Shown here piece by piece: positions 8,101-15,248 of a DNA stretch of 64,000 bases. Position 1 is the first letter of the stretch. Each line of letters begins with the position of its first letter. Location: the NCBI RefSeq assembly GCF_900101745.1, contig NZ_FNAD01000001.1, positions 124,001 through 188,000 of the forward strand, read 5' to 3'. The stretch comes from Glycomyces harbinensis (GTDB lineage Bacteria > Actinomycetota > Actinomycetes > Mycobacteriales > Micromonosporaceae). The notes beneath the pieces were generated by a model that had not been told where the DNA came from, did no database searches, and saw nothing but the letters and a program-made list of their open reading frames with translations. A program made the position numbers and the translations under genes.

Positions 8101-8940
8101 GTTGACTACCGGTGTGTTCCAGTTTGGTGCCGCGGGGCTTCAGTCTTCGAGGGTGAGGTTGTAGAGCCGGGCGATGCCGGCCATCGCTTCGGCTGATCCA
8201 TTGCCGCGCAGACGGCAGTCGCGCAGCACTTTCCAGACCTTCATCTTCGCGAACGTGTGCTCGATGCGGGCGCGGACCTTCCGGTGCGAGGCATTGTGCG
8301 CCTCCTTCCAGTCAGTGAGCGGCTCGTCCTTGGCCCTGCGCCGGTGAGGGATCACCGCCCTAGTGCCCTGGTAGCCGCCATCGGCGATGATTGTCGCGGT
8401 GTGGGTAGCGTGATCAACGCCAGAGGCGGCGAAGGCCACCGAGTCGTTACGGTTGCCCGGCAAGGGCTCCCCGACGACGACCGCCCGTCGGGTGTCGGCG
8501 TGGATGACCACCTGATGGTTGGTCGAGTACCGGTAGTTCTTCGATTTCGCAGCCACGGCGTGGTCCCTGGTTGGGACCAGAGTGCCGTCGACGATGAGCA
8601 CCGTCTCGGGCGCATACCGCTGCCGGGGACGAAGCGCGAGTTTGGGTGCGAGGTCGTCAATGATCCGGTCGGCGGCCGACTTCGAGGTGCCGAACAGTGC
8701 CGCGATCTGGCGCATCGTGAGGTTGGTACGCCAGTATGCCGCGACCAGCAGCACCCGGTCTTCAAAAGCGAGTTTCCAAGGACGACCTCGCAGCACAGGA
8801 TCGGCGCCTTCTCGGCGAAGCTGGCGGACCAACCTTGCGAACCGACTAGGACTCAGCCCGCTGAACAACAGCACCAAAGATTCGTCCTTCGCCGTGATCA
8901 CTCCTGCCACCACACCATGATCCGTTGCGCTTCAACGGCA
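8088..8940 (-). mobile_element. IS5-type insertion sequence, edges approximate
   Basis: The transposase gene plus short flanks. The left edge is inferred from the abrupt end of the AlbA_2 frame and the GTCCCGTAAG motif. The right edge is a guess because no complementary GTTACGGGAC-like end is visible between 8914 and 9003. No target duplication could be confirmed. Confidence 0.45.
8140..8913 (-). CDS. IS5-family DDE transposase
   Basis: The gene encodes 257 residues and appears intact. An N-terminal helix-turn-helix (LTMRQIAALFGTSKSAADRIIDDL, residues 65-88) precedes a DDE nuclease core: first Asp in VLIVDGTLVPT, second in TIIADGGYQG, and the Glu in ARIEHTFAKMKVWKVLRD. This matches IS5-group transposases (DDE_Tnp_4 type) common in Streptomyces and relatives. 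It catalyses cut-and-paste transposition of its own element. The element's left edge seems to be near 8088 (TATTGTCCCGTAAG), where it ends the AlbA_2 frame. A matching inverted repeat on the other side was not found, so the right end may be deleted. Confidence 0.88.
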   Translation of the reverse strand: MVAGVITAKDESLVLLFSGLSPSRFARLVRQLRREGADPVLRGRPWKLAFEDRVLLVAAYWRTNLTMRQIAALFGTSKSAADRIIDDLAPKLALRPRQRYAPETVLIVDGTLVPTRDHAVAAKSKNYRYSTNHQVVIHADTRRAVVVGEPLPGNRNDSVAFAASGVDHATHTATIIADGGYQGTRAVIPHRRRAKDEPLTDWKEAHNASHRKVRARIEHTFAKMKVWKVLRDCRLRGNGSAEAMAGIARLYNLTLED

Positions 8941-9003
8941 TCTGGTCCGGCGGGTCCGAGATGAGCGAGTGGTCAGTGCCCACCGGGCAGGAACCTGGAG
9001 GCT

Positions 9004-9375
9004 TTAGTCGACCTCGCTGCGAACGGATTCGAGTTCACTGGAATCGAATCCCTGCATCTCGGCGGCCTGCTGGAGCCATTGCGCAGCAAGCTCCCTCCAG
9101 TACGGCGACCAGGATCGCCGCGCCGAACCGATGACCGTTGACAGCAAATGCGACGGGGAACGAAACTCCTCCGGGCTCAAGTCAGCCCAGTGCCGGGAGA
9201 ACTCGCCGAGGCAATCGGCCAGCGGGCGTTCCATGAACGGCCACATAGGGACCATGTTCGCCTGCCCCAGGCTCACCCGCTCCTCGCCGATAACACCTAC
9301 ACCAAGGCGGCCGTCGACCATCCGACCGATCCACGCTCCGTCACCGCGTTCAATGACCGGCCTCCATTGATGCAC
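9004..9375 (-). CDS. Hypothetical protein
   Basis: The gene encodes 123 residues with protein-like composition: MHQWRPVIERGDGAWIGRMVDGRLGVG, then MVPMWPFMERPLADCLGEFSRHWADL and a helical end (WRELAAQWLQQAAEMQGFD). It looks like a small soluble, acidic actinobacterial protein. No motif or family is recognised. It lies downstream of the IS5-type transposase and upstream of an IS-like palindrome, with no operon partner. The start is the first ATG in the frame; nothing confirms it. Confidence 0.5.
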   Translation of the reverse strand: MHQWRPVIERGDGAWIGRMVDGRLGVGVIGEERVSLGQANMVPMWPFMERPLADCLGEFSRHWADLSPEEFRSPSHLLSTVIGSARRSWSPYWRELAAQWLQQAAEMQGFDSSELESVRSEVD

Positions 9376-9562
9376 ACCCAGATCCTCTGTTCACTCCGGC
9401 ATGTCCGCTATAACCCTAACCCTGTGGTCGTTGCTGGCCGTCATGCCCGCGAACATGGCGACTCAGCGGCGTCCACGCCGGCCCCGATCTTTGAAGGCTT
9501 CCCTGACCTCGCGCCTACTGGATGCTCGGTCAGATCCCCGCGCCGCAATTGGTTCGATATGG

Positions 9563-9613
9563 AAGACTCCTGTTGAGTTCCGTTGTGGCACAACGGAACT
9601 CAACAGGAGTCTT
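9563..9613. repeat. 51-bp perfect palindrome, possible terminator
   Basis: Arms at 9563-9587 and 9589-9613 are exactly complementary over 25 bases around a single G (9588). Each arm runs AAGACTCCTGTTGAGTTCCG then TTGTG. T-rich edges on both sides and a position 37 bases after the cellulase stop fit a bidirectional terminator. About 50% GC is low for this genome, and a head-to-head junction of two IS ends is the alternative. Confidence 0.7.
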
Positions 9614-9650
9614 TCTCAGTCCGTAAACACGGCCTAAGCGTCTCGTCGGG

Positions 9651-11153
9651 TCACAGGTAGGGGCTCTGGGTGAGCAGGTGGGTCCGGTAGCCTTCGCCGA
9701 CACCGGGCTCCGGAGTGCCGGACCAGTCCTTGATGAGGACCGCGCCGCCGGTGCAGCCCCAGGGGTTCCAGGTCCACGCCAGGTAGCCCATGCCATTCGC
9801 GTCGGCCCAGTCCACCAGTCCCTGCATGTAGTCGAACCCGCAGTCGTCCTGGCCGAACTCGCCGAGCACGACTGGCACCTCCTGCATCAGCGGGGCAATC
9901 TCACTGTCCCAACAGGACTCGGTCACGCACCTGTTGAAGCTGTACGAATGCCAGGACGCGGCGATGTTGTTCAGCGGGTCGTTCGGCATGTAGGCCAGCC
10001 ATTCCCGCATGTCGTTAGTCCACTCAAGCCCGCTGACCATTAGTATGTTCGTGGCGCCGGTGTCGCGGACCGCGTCGACGAGGTCCTGCATACCGGCCAC
10101 CTCGTACCCGATGCCGGCGCAGGTGCCGCCGTCGCGCAGGCACTGCCAGCCCAACGTCTTGTCCCAGTTGCTGGCCATATCCGGGTACGGTTCGTTGAAC
10201 AGGTCGAAGACGACGGCGTCGTTGCCCTTGAAGGTGTCGGCGACGCCGGCCCAGAACTGCGGGGCGTACTGCGCGTCGGGCATCGGCTTCTGGCAGGTGG
10301 CGTGCACATCGGTGCAATGCCAGTCCGGTCCTGTGGTGTAGGCGCCCCAGGTCCAGTGTAGGTCGAGGATGACGTTGAGGCCGTTGGCGACCAGGAGATC
10401 GACGTAGTCCTTGATGCCTTCCTGGTAGGCGGTGCCGCTGGGTGAGCCGTTGAGGCCGAGCCAGCACTCCTCGTTGAGCGGGAGGCGAACGGCGTGGATG
10501 TTCCAAGCCTTCATGGCGTCGACGGACGCCTGGTCGACCGGGCCGGAGTCGAACAGGCCCTTGCCCTGCACGCACGCGAACTCAGCGGAGGACCGGTCCA
10601 CACCCAGCAACCGGTACGGCTCGCCGTCCTCGGTGAGGATCTGGTTGCCGGAGACGCTGAGCTGCGGCGCCGGACCGTCCGGCGGGGAGGTGGTCGGGTC
10701 CTCGCTGGGGGTGGTGGTCGGGCCCCCGGTAGGTGTCGTCGAGCCGGTGCAGGGCGTGCCGTTGAGCGCGAAGGACGCCGGTTCGGGGTTGGCGTCGCGC
10801 CATGTCCCGACGAACCCGATCGAGGTGGAGGCGTCGGTGTCCAGTGACCCGTTCCAGCTCATGCTGGCGGCGGAGACGCTGGCGCCGGATTGGGTCCAGG
10901 CGGCGCTCCAGCCCTGGGTGACCTGCTGGCCGGCGTTCGGGAAGTCGAAGGTCAATGTCCAGTCGGACATCGGGTCGCCGAGGTTGGTGACGTCCAAGTC
11001 GGCGCGGAACCCGCCCGACCACTCGCTCTGCACGGTATAGGTGACCGCGCAGCCCGAGGTAGCCGCCGATGCGGGAAGGGTCGCCGTTGCCAAGCCACCC
11101 AGTACCAGTGCGCCGACGGCGCCGACGACCAACAGTGTCTGACGATGTCGCAT
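9651..11153 (-). CDS. Secreted cellulase: CBM2 plus GH5 endoglucanase
   Basis: The protein has 500 residues. A Sec signal peptide ends near residue 30 (LPASA/ATSG). A family-2 cellulose-binding module spans about residues 35-135, closed by Cys35 and Cys135 with surface tryptophans. A Pro/Thr linker follows (about 137-165), then a GH5 catalytic domain. The acid/base Glu321 lies in FDLFNEPYPD and the nucleophile Glu432 in VVLGEFGQDD. The enzyme cleaves internal beta-1,4-glucosidic bonds in cellulose outside the cell. It is divergent from a ROK regulator, with a CebR-like operator in its leader (11180-11193), so induction by cello-oligosaccharides is likely. Confidence 0.93.
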   Translation of the reverse strand: MRHRQTLLVVGAVGALVLGGLATATLPASAATSGCAVTYTVQSEWSGGFRADLDVTNLGDPMSDWTLTFDFPNAGQQVTQGWSAAWTQSGASVSAASMSWNGSLDTDASTSIGFVGTWRDANPEPASFALNGTPCTGSTTPTGGPTTTPSEDPTTSPPDGPAPQLSVSGNQILTEDGEPYRLLGVDRSSAEFACVQGKGLFDSGPVDQASVDAMKAWNIHAVRLPLNEECWLGLNGSPSGTAYQEGIKDYVDLLVANGLNVILDLHWTWGAYTTGPDWHCTDVHATCQKPMPDAQYAPQFWAGVADTFKGNDAVVFDLFNEPYPDMASNWDKTLGWQCLRDGGTCAGIGYEVAGMQDLVDAVRDTGATNILMVSGLEWTNDMREWLAYMPNDPLNNIAASWHSYSFNRCVTESCWDSEIAPLMQEVPVVLGEFGQDDCGFDYMQGLVDWADANGMGYLAWTWNPWGCTGGAVLIKDWSGTPEPGVGEGYRTHLLTQSPYL

Positions 11154-11179
11154 GTCAGCTCCTTGATTCTCGTGAGGGA

Positions 11180-11193
11180 TGGGAGCGCTTCCG
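11180..11193. promoter_or_regulatory. CebR-like operator
   Basis: TGGGAGCGCTTCCG lies 27 bases upstream of the cellulase start. It matches the known CebR box TGGGAGCGCTCCCA at 12 of 14 positions and keeps the central palindrome GGAGCGCTTCC. In Streptomyces and Thermobifida, CebR (LacI family) represses cellulase genes from this site until cellobiose or cellotriose binds. No cebR gene is in the window. Confidence 0.7.
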
Positions 11194-11225
11194 TTATCAT
11201 CTTAGTTAGGCAGCCGAATAAAGTC

Positions 11226-11249
11226 AAGCATTCATATAGATCTATGCTT
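11226..11249. promoter_or_regulatory. Inverted repeat in the cellulase/ROK intergenic region
   Basis: AAGCAT and ATGCTT arms separated by 12 AT-rich bases lie between the two divergent genes. The site could be the operator of the ROK regulator or cover its -10/-35 region. Evidence is only the symmetry and the local AT-richness. Confidence 0.35.
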
Positions 11250-11335
11250 AGTGATCACCGTGCAGCCGATCGGGCGAAAGGGCAAGCAGGCGAGTAAGTA
11301 AGGCAGCCTGACAAAGTACAGCGAAGGAGGCACAC

Positions 11336-12607
11336 GTGGCGCTCAGCCCGACGTGGACAAACAAATCGAGGACCAGGGGTCTGATCCTGGACGCCATCCG
11401 TGCGGCCCGCACGATCAGCCGGGTGGAGCTCGCGGCAGCGACGGGTCTTACCGGCGCCACGATCTCCGATCTCGTGCGGGAGCTCATCGACGACGGATTG
11501 GTCGTCGAGGCCGGCCGAGGTGCGCCGACCGGCGGCAAGCCGCGCACGCTGGTGCAGCTCGACCCCCGGGCCCGCTACAGCGTCGGAGTCCAGATGGAGC
11601 GCAACACCTGCGTCATCGTCATCGTCGACTTGGCCGGCCGACCGGTGGCCCGAACTTCGTTCCAGGGTGTGGCGTCGATGCCGCCGGACCAGGCACTGCC
11701 GATGATCGCCTCGCAGGTGGACGCCCTGCTGGCCACGGCTGCCGTCGACCGCGACCGGGTGCTGGGGGTCGGGCTGGTCAGCTACGGCCCGCAGGACCGC
11801 CGCGCGGGGGTCCTGTTGAGCCCGCAGCCCTCCGAGCCATGGCTCGAATACCCGGTCGCGGAGCGACTCGCGCAGAGCCTCGGCCTGCCCGTGCTGCTCG
11901 ACAACGACGCCGCGGCCGCCGCGATCGGCGAATACTGGATGGGCGCGGTCGACCGACGAAGCACCTACGGCTGCATCTACATGGCCAGCGGGATCGGCGG
12001 CGGAATCGTGGTCGCCGGCGAGGTATACCGAGGCAGCTCCTCCAACAGCGTAGAACTCGGCCATATGTCGATCGACATCAACGGCGACCAGTGCCCGTGC
12101 GGCAACGTCGGCTGCCTGGAGAACTTCGCCGGCCCGTCAGCCCTGGTCCGGCAGGCCGCGGCCACGCCCGCGCTGGCCGAGCGACTGGTGCCCGACCCTG
12201 ACACCGCCGACTTCCTCACCGAGTTCGCGCGGATCGCGGCTGCCGCCAACGCCGGCGATCCGGCCGCCCGTGACCTCATCGAGCGGTCGGCCCGCTACAT
12301 CGGAGCCGCCGCCGTCACCATGACCATCCTCTTCGATGTGGACGCGATCGTCCTGGCCGGTCCAAGCTTCGCGGTAGCGGGCTCTATCTACCAGACCGTG
12401 ATCCAGGAGGAAGTGGACCGTCGCACCGTCACCTGGCGGACGCACCCGGTGCGGGTGATGCCGTCGGTCAACGGCCCCGACGCAGCAGCGATCGGCGCAG
12501 CGGCCCTCGTGCTGCAAAGCGAGCTGACCCATGGCCGGACTCGGACTGAGGAGGGGAGGGGTGCCGGCAGCCATGCCCGACCGGTGGCCGCGGTCGCGGG
12601 TGATTAG
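11336..12607 (+). CDS. ROK-family transcriptional regulator
   Basis: The protein has 423 residues from GTG 11336, preceded by a strong RBS (GAAGGAGG, 11323-11330). Residues 10-60 form a winged helix-turn-helix (RVELAAATGLTGATISDLVREL). The ROK sugar-kinase-like domain follows, with ATP/sugar-fold segments (ASGIGGGIVVAGEVYRG) and the zinc motif CPCGNVGCLE typical of NagC/XylR-type ROK proteins. Such regulators bind a sugar or sugar phosphate and release DNA. Its place head-to-head with a cellulase suggests control of that gene or of itself, alongside a CebR-like site. The last 30 residues are low in complexity and may be a tail extension. Confidence 0.9.
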   Translation: MALSPTWTNKSRTRGLILDAIRAARTISRVELAAATGLTGATISDLVRELIDDGLVVEAGRGAPTGGKPRTLVQLDPRARYSVGVQMERNTCVIVIVDLAGRPVARTSFQGVASMPPDQALPMIASQVDALLATAAVDRDRVLGVGLVSYGPQDRRAGVLLSPQPSEPWLEYPVAERLAQSLGLPVLLDNDAAAAAIGEYWMGAVDRRSTYGCIYMASGIGGGIVVAGEVYRGSSSNSVELGHMSIDINGDQCPCGNVGCLENFAGPSALVRQAAATPALAERLVPDPDTADFLTEFARIAAAANAGDPAARDLIERSARYIGAAAVTMTILFDVDAIVLAGPSFAVAGSIYQTVIQEEVDRRTVTWRTHPVRVMPSVNGPDAAAIGAAALVLQSELTHGRTRTEEGRGAGSHARPVAAVAGD

Positions 12608-12639
12608 CCCCGAGAGCGGGGCGCAGATTCCTCGAGCCC

Positions 12640-12664
12640 CAGCCCGGGTGGGATTCGAACCCAC
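12640..12664 (-). other. tRNA 3'-end remnant (T-arm), possible attachment site
   Basis: On the minus strand, GTGGG-TTCGAAT-CCCAC (12648-12664) is a canonical T-arm with a 5-bp stem and 7-nt loop, followed by a 7-nt acceptor-like CCGGGCT. No matching acceptor 5' strand, D-arm or anticodon arm with T33 is found to the right. This looks like the 3' piece of a tRNA left by integration or deletion. No complete tRNA gene is claimed. Confidence 0.5.
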
Positions 12665-12879
12665 GCTGTACGGATTTCAACATGCGGTTCTGTCCGCTAG
12701 GGCGCTTGAGCTGGCAATATGCGGCGAGGGCTTGGTTCGACGGGCCTACCGGATCTTGCCCTGAGTGGTTGATCTGTATGAGGTCCTGGTGTGGGATGTC
12801 CGGTTCTATCCGCCTGGCGTGCATCCAGTCGTGATCGGTTTCCGCAAAGGTCCGCATCGGTCTGGCGCTCGCTGTTGCG

Positions 12880-13449
12880 TCAGCTTGTCAGTTCTGGGTC
12901 CGAGTCGATTCTGAGCGTGCGCATGAGGGCGTTGATAGCTCGTCGTTGCTCCTCGGGAAGATCTACATCAGTGAGTTCCCGAACCCCGTTGGCGAACTCG
13001 ATGGCTTCGGCATCGAGGGCGGCTATCACTTCGTCCACTGCGGCAAGTCGGGCGGTCAGGCGACTGACGAGCGCCTGTGCTTTCTCTTCAGGGCTTCCTT
13101 GGCGCCGTGGGAGACCGGTGCCGAAGGGGTGATGTTCGACGAACAGGTCTTCGTCGCCGCCGGGAAGCGGGCGGGCAGCGGTGGTCCAGGCGTTGAAGCG
13201 TGCGGGGGAGATCTCGACACTTGGGGCGATCTCAATGGCGACCTCGGCGCCGTCCGGCATGGTCATGAAAGTCAGCGGTGAGACGCCGAGGGCGTTCGCG
13301 ATGGCCAGAACTGCATCGAAGGTCGGCTTGACGTGGCCGGCCTGCATGTTCCAGATTTTGTTGTTCGTGATGTCGGAGCGGCCGATGTCTGCGAGCCGCT
13401 CGACCAGATCGTCGACCGTCAGACCTTGAGCTTTTCGAACTTCGCTCAT
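12880..13449 (-). CDS. XRE-family transcriptional regulator
   Basis: The protein has 189 residues from ATG 13449. The N-terminus is an XRE-type helix-turn-helix (LTVDDLVERLADIGRSDITNNKIWNMQAGHVKPTFDAVLAIANALGVSPLTFM, residues 9-62). The rest is mostly helical (residues 110-175) with no known domain. Helix 1 seems to begin before the chosen Met: the frame stays open upstream (VLDPNQIVVLR), so a non-ATG start a little upstream is possible. It is probably a cytoplasmic repressor. It faces away from a small hypothetical gene at 13605 and might control it; no operator was identified. Confidence 0.75.
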   Translation of the reverse strand: MSEVRKAQGLTVDDLVERLADIGRSDITNNKIWNMQAGHVKPTFDAVLAIANALGVSPLTFMTMPDGAEVAIEIAPSVEISPARFNAWTTAARPLPGGDEDLFVEHHPFGTGLPRRQGSPEEKAQALVSRLTARLAAVDEVIAALDAEAIEFANGVRELTDVDLPEEQRRAINALMRTLRIDSDPELTS

Positions 13450-13604
13450 CCTCAGTACGACGATCTGATTGGGGTCGAGGACTTTCGACGCTGACTCCGC
13501 AGCGCCATCCGGGAACTCACCCCCAACCCGACCACCAGCCAGAGCCCAGCCACTCCAGGTCAGCAGTCACCCAACGAACCGCAACCTGGCCTCGGAGGTC
13601 TCCG

Positions 13605-13892
13605 ATGACCCAGCCGCACCGCTCAACCGCCCGCAGCCAAGCCCCCAAACCCCTGCCACACGTCATCACAGCCAAGACCATGCGAATCGCCTGGCTCCGA
13701 GGCGAAGTCCGCCCGCTCTCACCCCAGATCGACAACTGCGTCCAATACCTGGGCTATTGGTGGATCAACGACGACACCGAATGGATCAGGGTCACCGCTC
13801 AGAACGCAATCGATCTCCTGAACGCTCAGAAAATCCGTTCCGCATCGATCTACCGCAACCTTCACGCCAAGCGGGGAGAAGAGCCTGCCTAA
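13605..13892 (+). CDS. Small hypothetical protein
   Basis: The gene encodes 95 residues. A basic, Pro/Thr-rich N-terminus (MTQPHRSTARSQAPKPLP) leads to a more structured part with WLRGEVRPLSPQIDNCVQYLGYWWINDD and NAIDLLNAQKIRSASIYRNLHAKRGEE. The composition looks coding but no family is recognised. It ends 18 bases before the first CRISPR-like repeat (13911). It is divergent from the XRE regulator. Confidence 0.5.
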   Translation: MTQPHRSTARSQAPKPLPHVITAKTMRIAWLRGEVRPLSPQIDNCVQYLGYWWINDDTEWIRVTAQNAIDLLNAQKIRSASIYRNLHAKRGEEPA

Positions 13893-13910
13893 AGCCCCAG
13901 CTCAGCAAGT

Positions 13911-13939
13911 CTGCTCTCCACGCACGTGGAGGTCTTCCG
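13911..13939. CRISPR. Orphan type I-E-like CRISPR repeat
   Basis: A single 29-base unit starting CTGCTCTCCACGCACGTGG and ending AGGTCTTCCG, with the internal CCACGCACGTGG dyad typical of actinobacterial type I-E repeats. It matches the unit at 15063-15091 at 24 or 25 of 29 positions. No partner is found 61 bases to either side. No cas gene is in the window. Confidence 0.5.
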
Positions 13940-14015
13940 AGAAACCCAATGTTGGGGCAGATATAAGCACTGAGGCTTTCTCTGCAAGGTGATCGGTGCG
14001 CTGAGTGAGGTTTAT

Positions 14016-14230
14016 GCGATCTGGCTGCGGCTCAGGTGGATCGGGCATGGCTGCATGCCGAGACCGGCGTGACCGTCGACGCGACGCCGTCGGTGAGCGA
14101 GGCGCACGCGATCGTCGCCCAGGTCGAGTACCGGCTGATCAGCGAGGTCTCGAGCCTGGCCCGCGCCACCGTCCACACTGACCCGCACGGTAGCCGGGAC
14201 GCCCACGACCTGATCGCCCATCACCGCTGA
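14016..14230 (+). pseudogene. Cation diffusion facilitator (CDF) transporter remnant
   Basis: Only the C-terminal cytoplasmic domain is left. One frame reads AIWLRLRWIGH (14016-14048). The next, a base apart, reads LHAETGVTVDATPSVSEAHAI, VAQVEYRLISEVSSL and ARATVHTDPHGS to TGA 14228-14230. This is the dimerisation domain of zinc/cobalt/iron CDF efflux proteins, where RWIGH and LHAE are normally contiguous in one frame. The six-helix membrane domain is absent upstream. It is a dead fragment that marks a deletion or insertion breakpoint. Confidence 0.75.
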
Positions 14231-14278
14231 GACCGATTGCGGGGCTGTGGCGATACCTGTCTTTGCTAACCTGCCGAT

Positions 14279-14830
14279 ATGTCTAAAGCCCCGAACGAAG
14301 ATCCCCTACCAGAAGGCGACGAACGGCCGAACTCCAAGCAAGGCGAGAAGCGGCGCAGGAAGGAAGAGGCCCGGCAGCGCGAACGCGAACAGCGCAGGCC
14401 GCTCGTTCGGGCGGCCGCAGTCTGCGGCTCCGTGGCCGTCGCAGGACTCGCGGTCGCGGCGGGTCTGGGTCTGATGGAGTTCGGCGATGCGGCGCTGTGG
14501 ATCACCGGGCCCGCCGGCATCGCGGTCTTGGCCTTGGTGGCGATCCTCGTCGTGATCGAGCGTATGAAGACGCGAGTGAAGGACCGGATGGGTGTCGCCG
14601 GCTGGATCGGACTGGGCCTCGCAGTCCTGTCCGGAATCTCGCTGATCGCCGCATTCGTGTCGTTCCTCGGTTCGGGCGATATGGTGCCTGTTGCCGTGGG
14701 AGTCGCCATCTTCGGTTCCGTGTTCGCCTTCGGGGCTCTCGGTTCCGAGTTCCTCAAGGATGTCGAGGGTGGTAATGACGTCAACACCGTCGTCCAGTCG
14801 ATGAACGACATTTCGAGTAATCACAACTGA
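14279..14830 (+). CDS. Four-helix membrane protein of unknown function
   Basis: The protein has 183 residues. The first 40 are highly charged and rich in Glu, Arg and Lys (KRRRKEEARQREREQRR). Four predicted membrane helices follow, at about residues 44-65, 75-95, 110-130 and 136-158, and then a polar tail (DVNTVVQSMNDISSNHN). The topology suggests both termini are cytoplasmic. No family is recognised. It is a single gene between a CDF fragment and CRISPR-like repeats, so it may be cargo of the accessory region. Confidence 0.65.
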   Translation: MSKAPNEDPLPEGDERPNSKQGEKRRRKEEARQREREQRRPLVRAAAVCGSVAVAGLAVAAGLGLMEFGDAALWITGPAGIAVLALVAILVVIERMKTRVKDRMGVAGWIGLGLAVLSGISLIAAFVSFLGSGDMVPVAVGVAIFGSVFAFGALGSEFLKDVEGGNDVNTVVQSMNDISSNHN

Positions 14831-15248
14831 GGATGCTTGCCACGGTTGCCAACGACATCACGGGATCAGCGGTGGAACCGCAGACCACTCACGACGGGCT
14901 GCCGGTCAGCCCGGTGAGGAAGTCGGTCAAGCGGCGCGGCGCGAGCTGACCGAGGAGGCCGGGCCGTACATCGCCGCATTCGCCGCGGCGATCCGCCCGT
15001 TCCCGGGTGAGGCGGGAGCATGGCCAGGTTCCTACTCGAGGTGCCCTGGGGTACGCGCGTATCTGCTCTTCACACACGTGGAGGTCTTGCGGCAATGTGG
15101 GTTCGAGGTTCGATCGGCCGGAACTGCTCTTCACGAACACGGGAGCTTTCGCTGGGCATAGCGAGGGAAGGGCGGCAACGCCCTGGGACAGCTGAGCTTG
15201 GGAAAGGATCCACCCGCCGTTTCCGCCTTGAGAGGGTGGCGTTGCCGA
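14831..15248. other. Gene-poor stretch with CRISPR-like repeats
   Basis: About 420 bases with no confident gene. A plus-strand frame around 14940-15050 reads RRELTEEAGPYIAAFAAAI, which looks like a degraded protein end but has no start and no family. From 15063 it runs into the CRISPR-like repeats. No cas-like protein was recognised. Confidence 0.45.
15063..15152. CRISPR. Degenerate type I-E-like CRISPR mini-array (two repeats)
   Basis: Repeat 1 (15063-15091) starts CTGCTCTTCACACACGTGG. A 32-base spacer-like stretch follows (15092-15123). Repeat 2 (15124-15152) starts CTGCTCTTCACGAACACGG. The period is exactly 61 bases, the usual type I-E unit. The second copy is degenerate in its 3' half, as terminal repeats often are. 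No cas genes lie within the window, so this is an orphan or remnant. Confidence 0.6.

Noticed and set aside
12600-12760. A complete tRNA gene
   Set aside because: Only the T-arm and an acceptor-like 3' strand are present; no matching 5' acceptor, D-arm or anticodon loop with T33 is found.
13850-13878. A further CRISPR-like repeat before 13911
   Set aside because: The look-alike TTCACGCCAAGCGGGGAG lies inside a coding frame and at 56 rather than 61 bases from the next unit.
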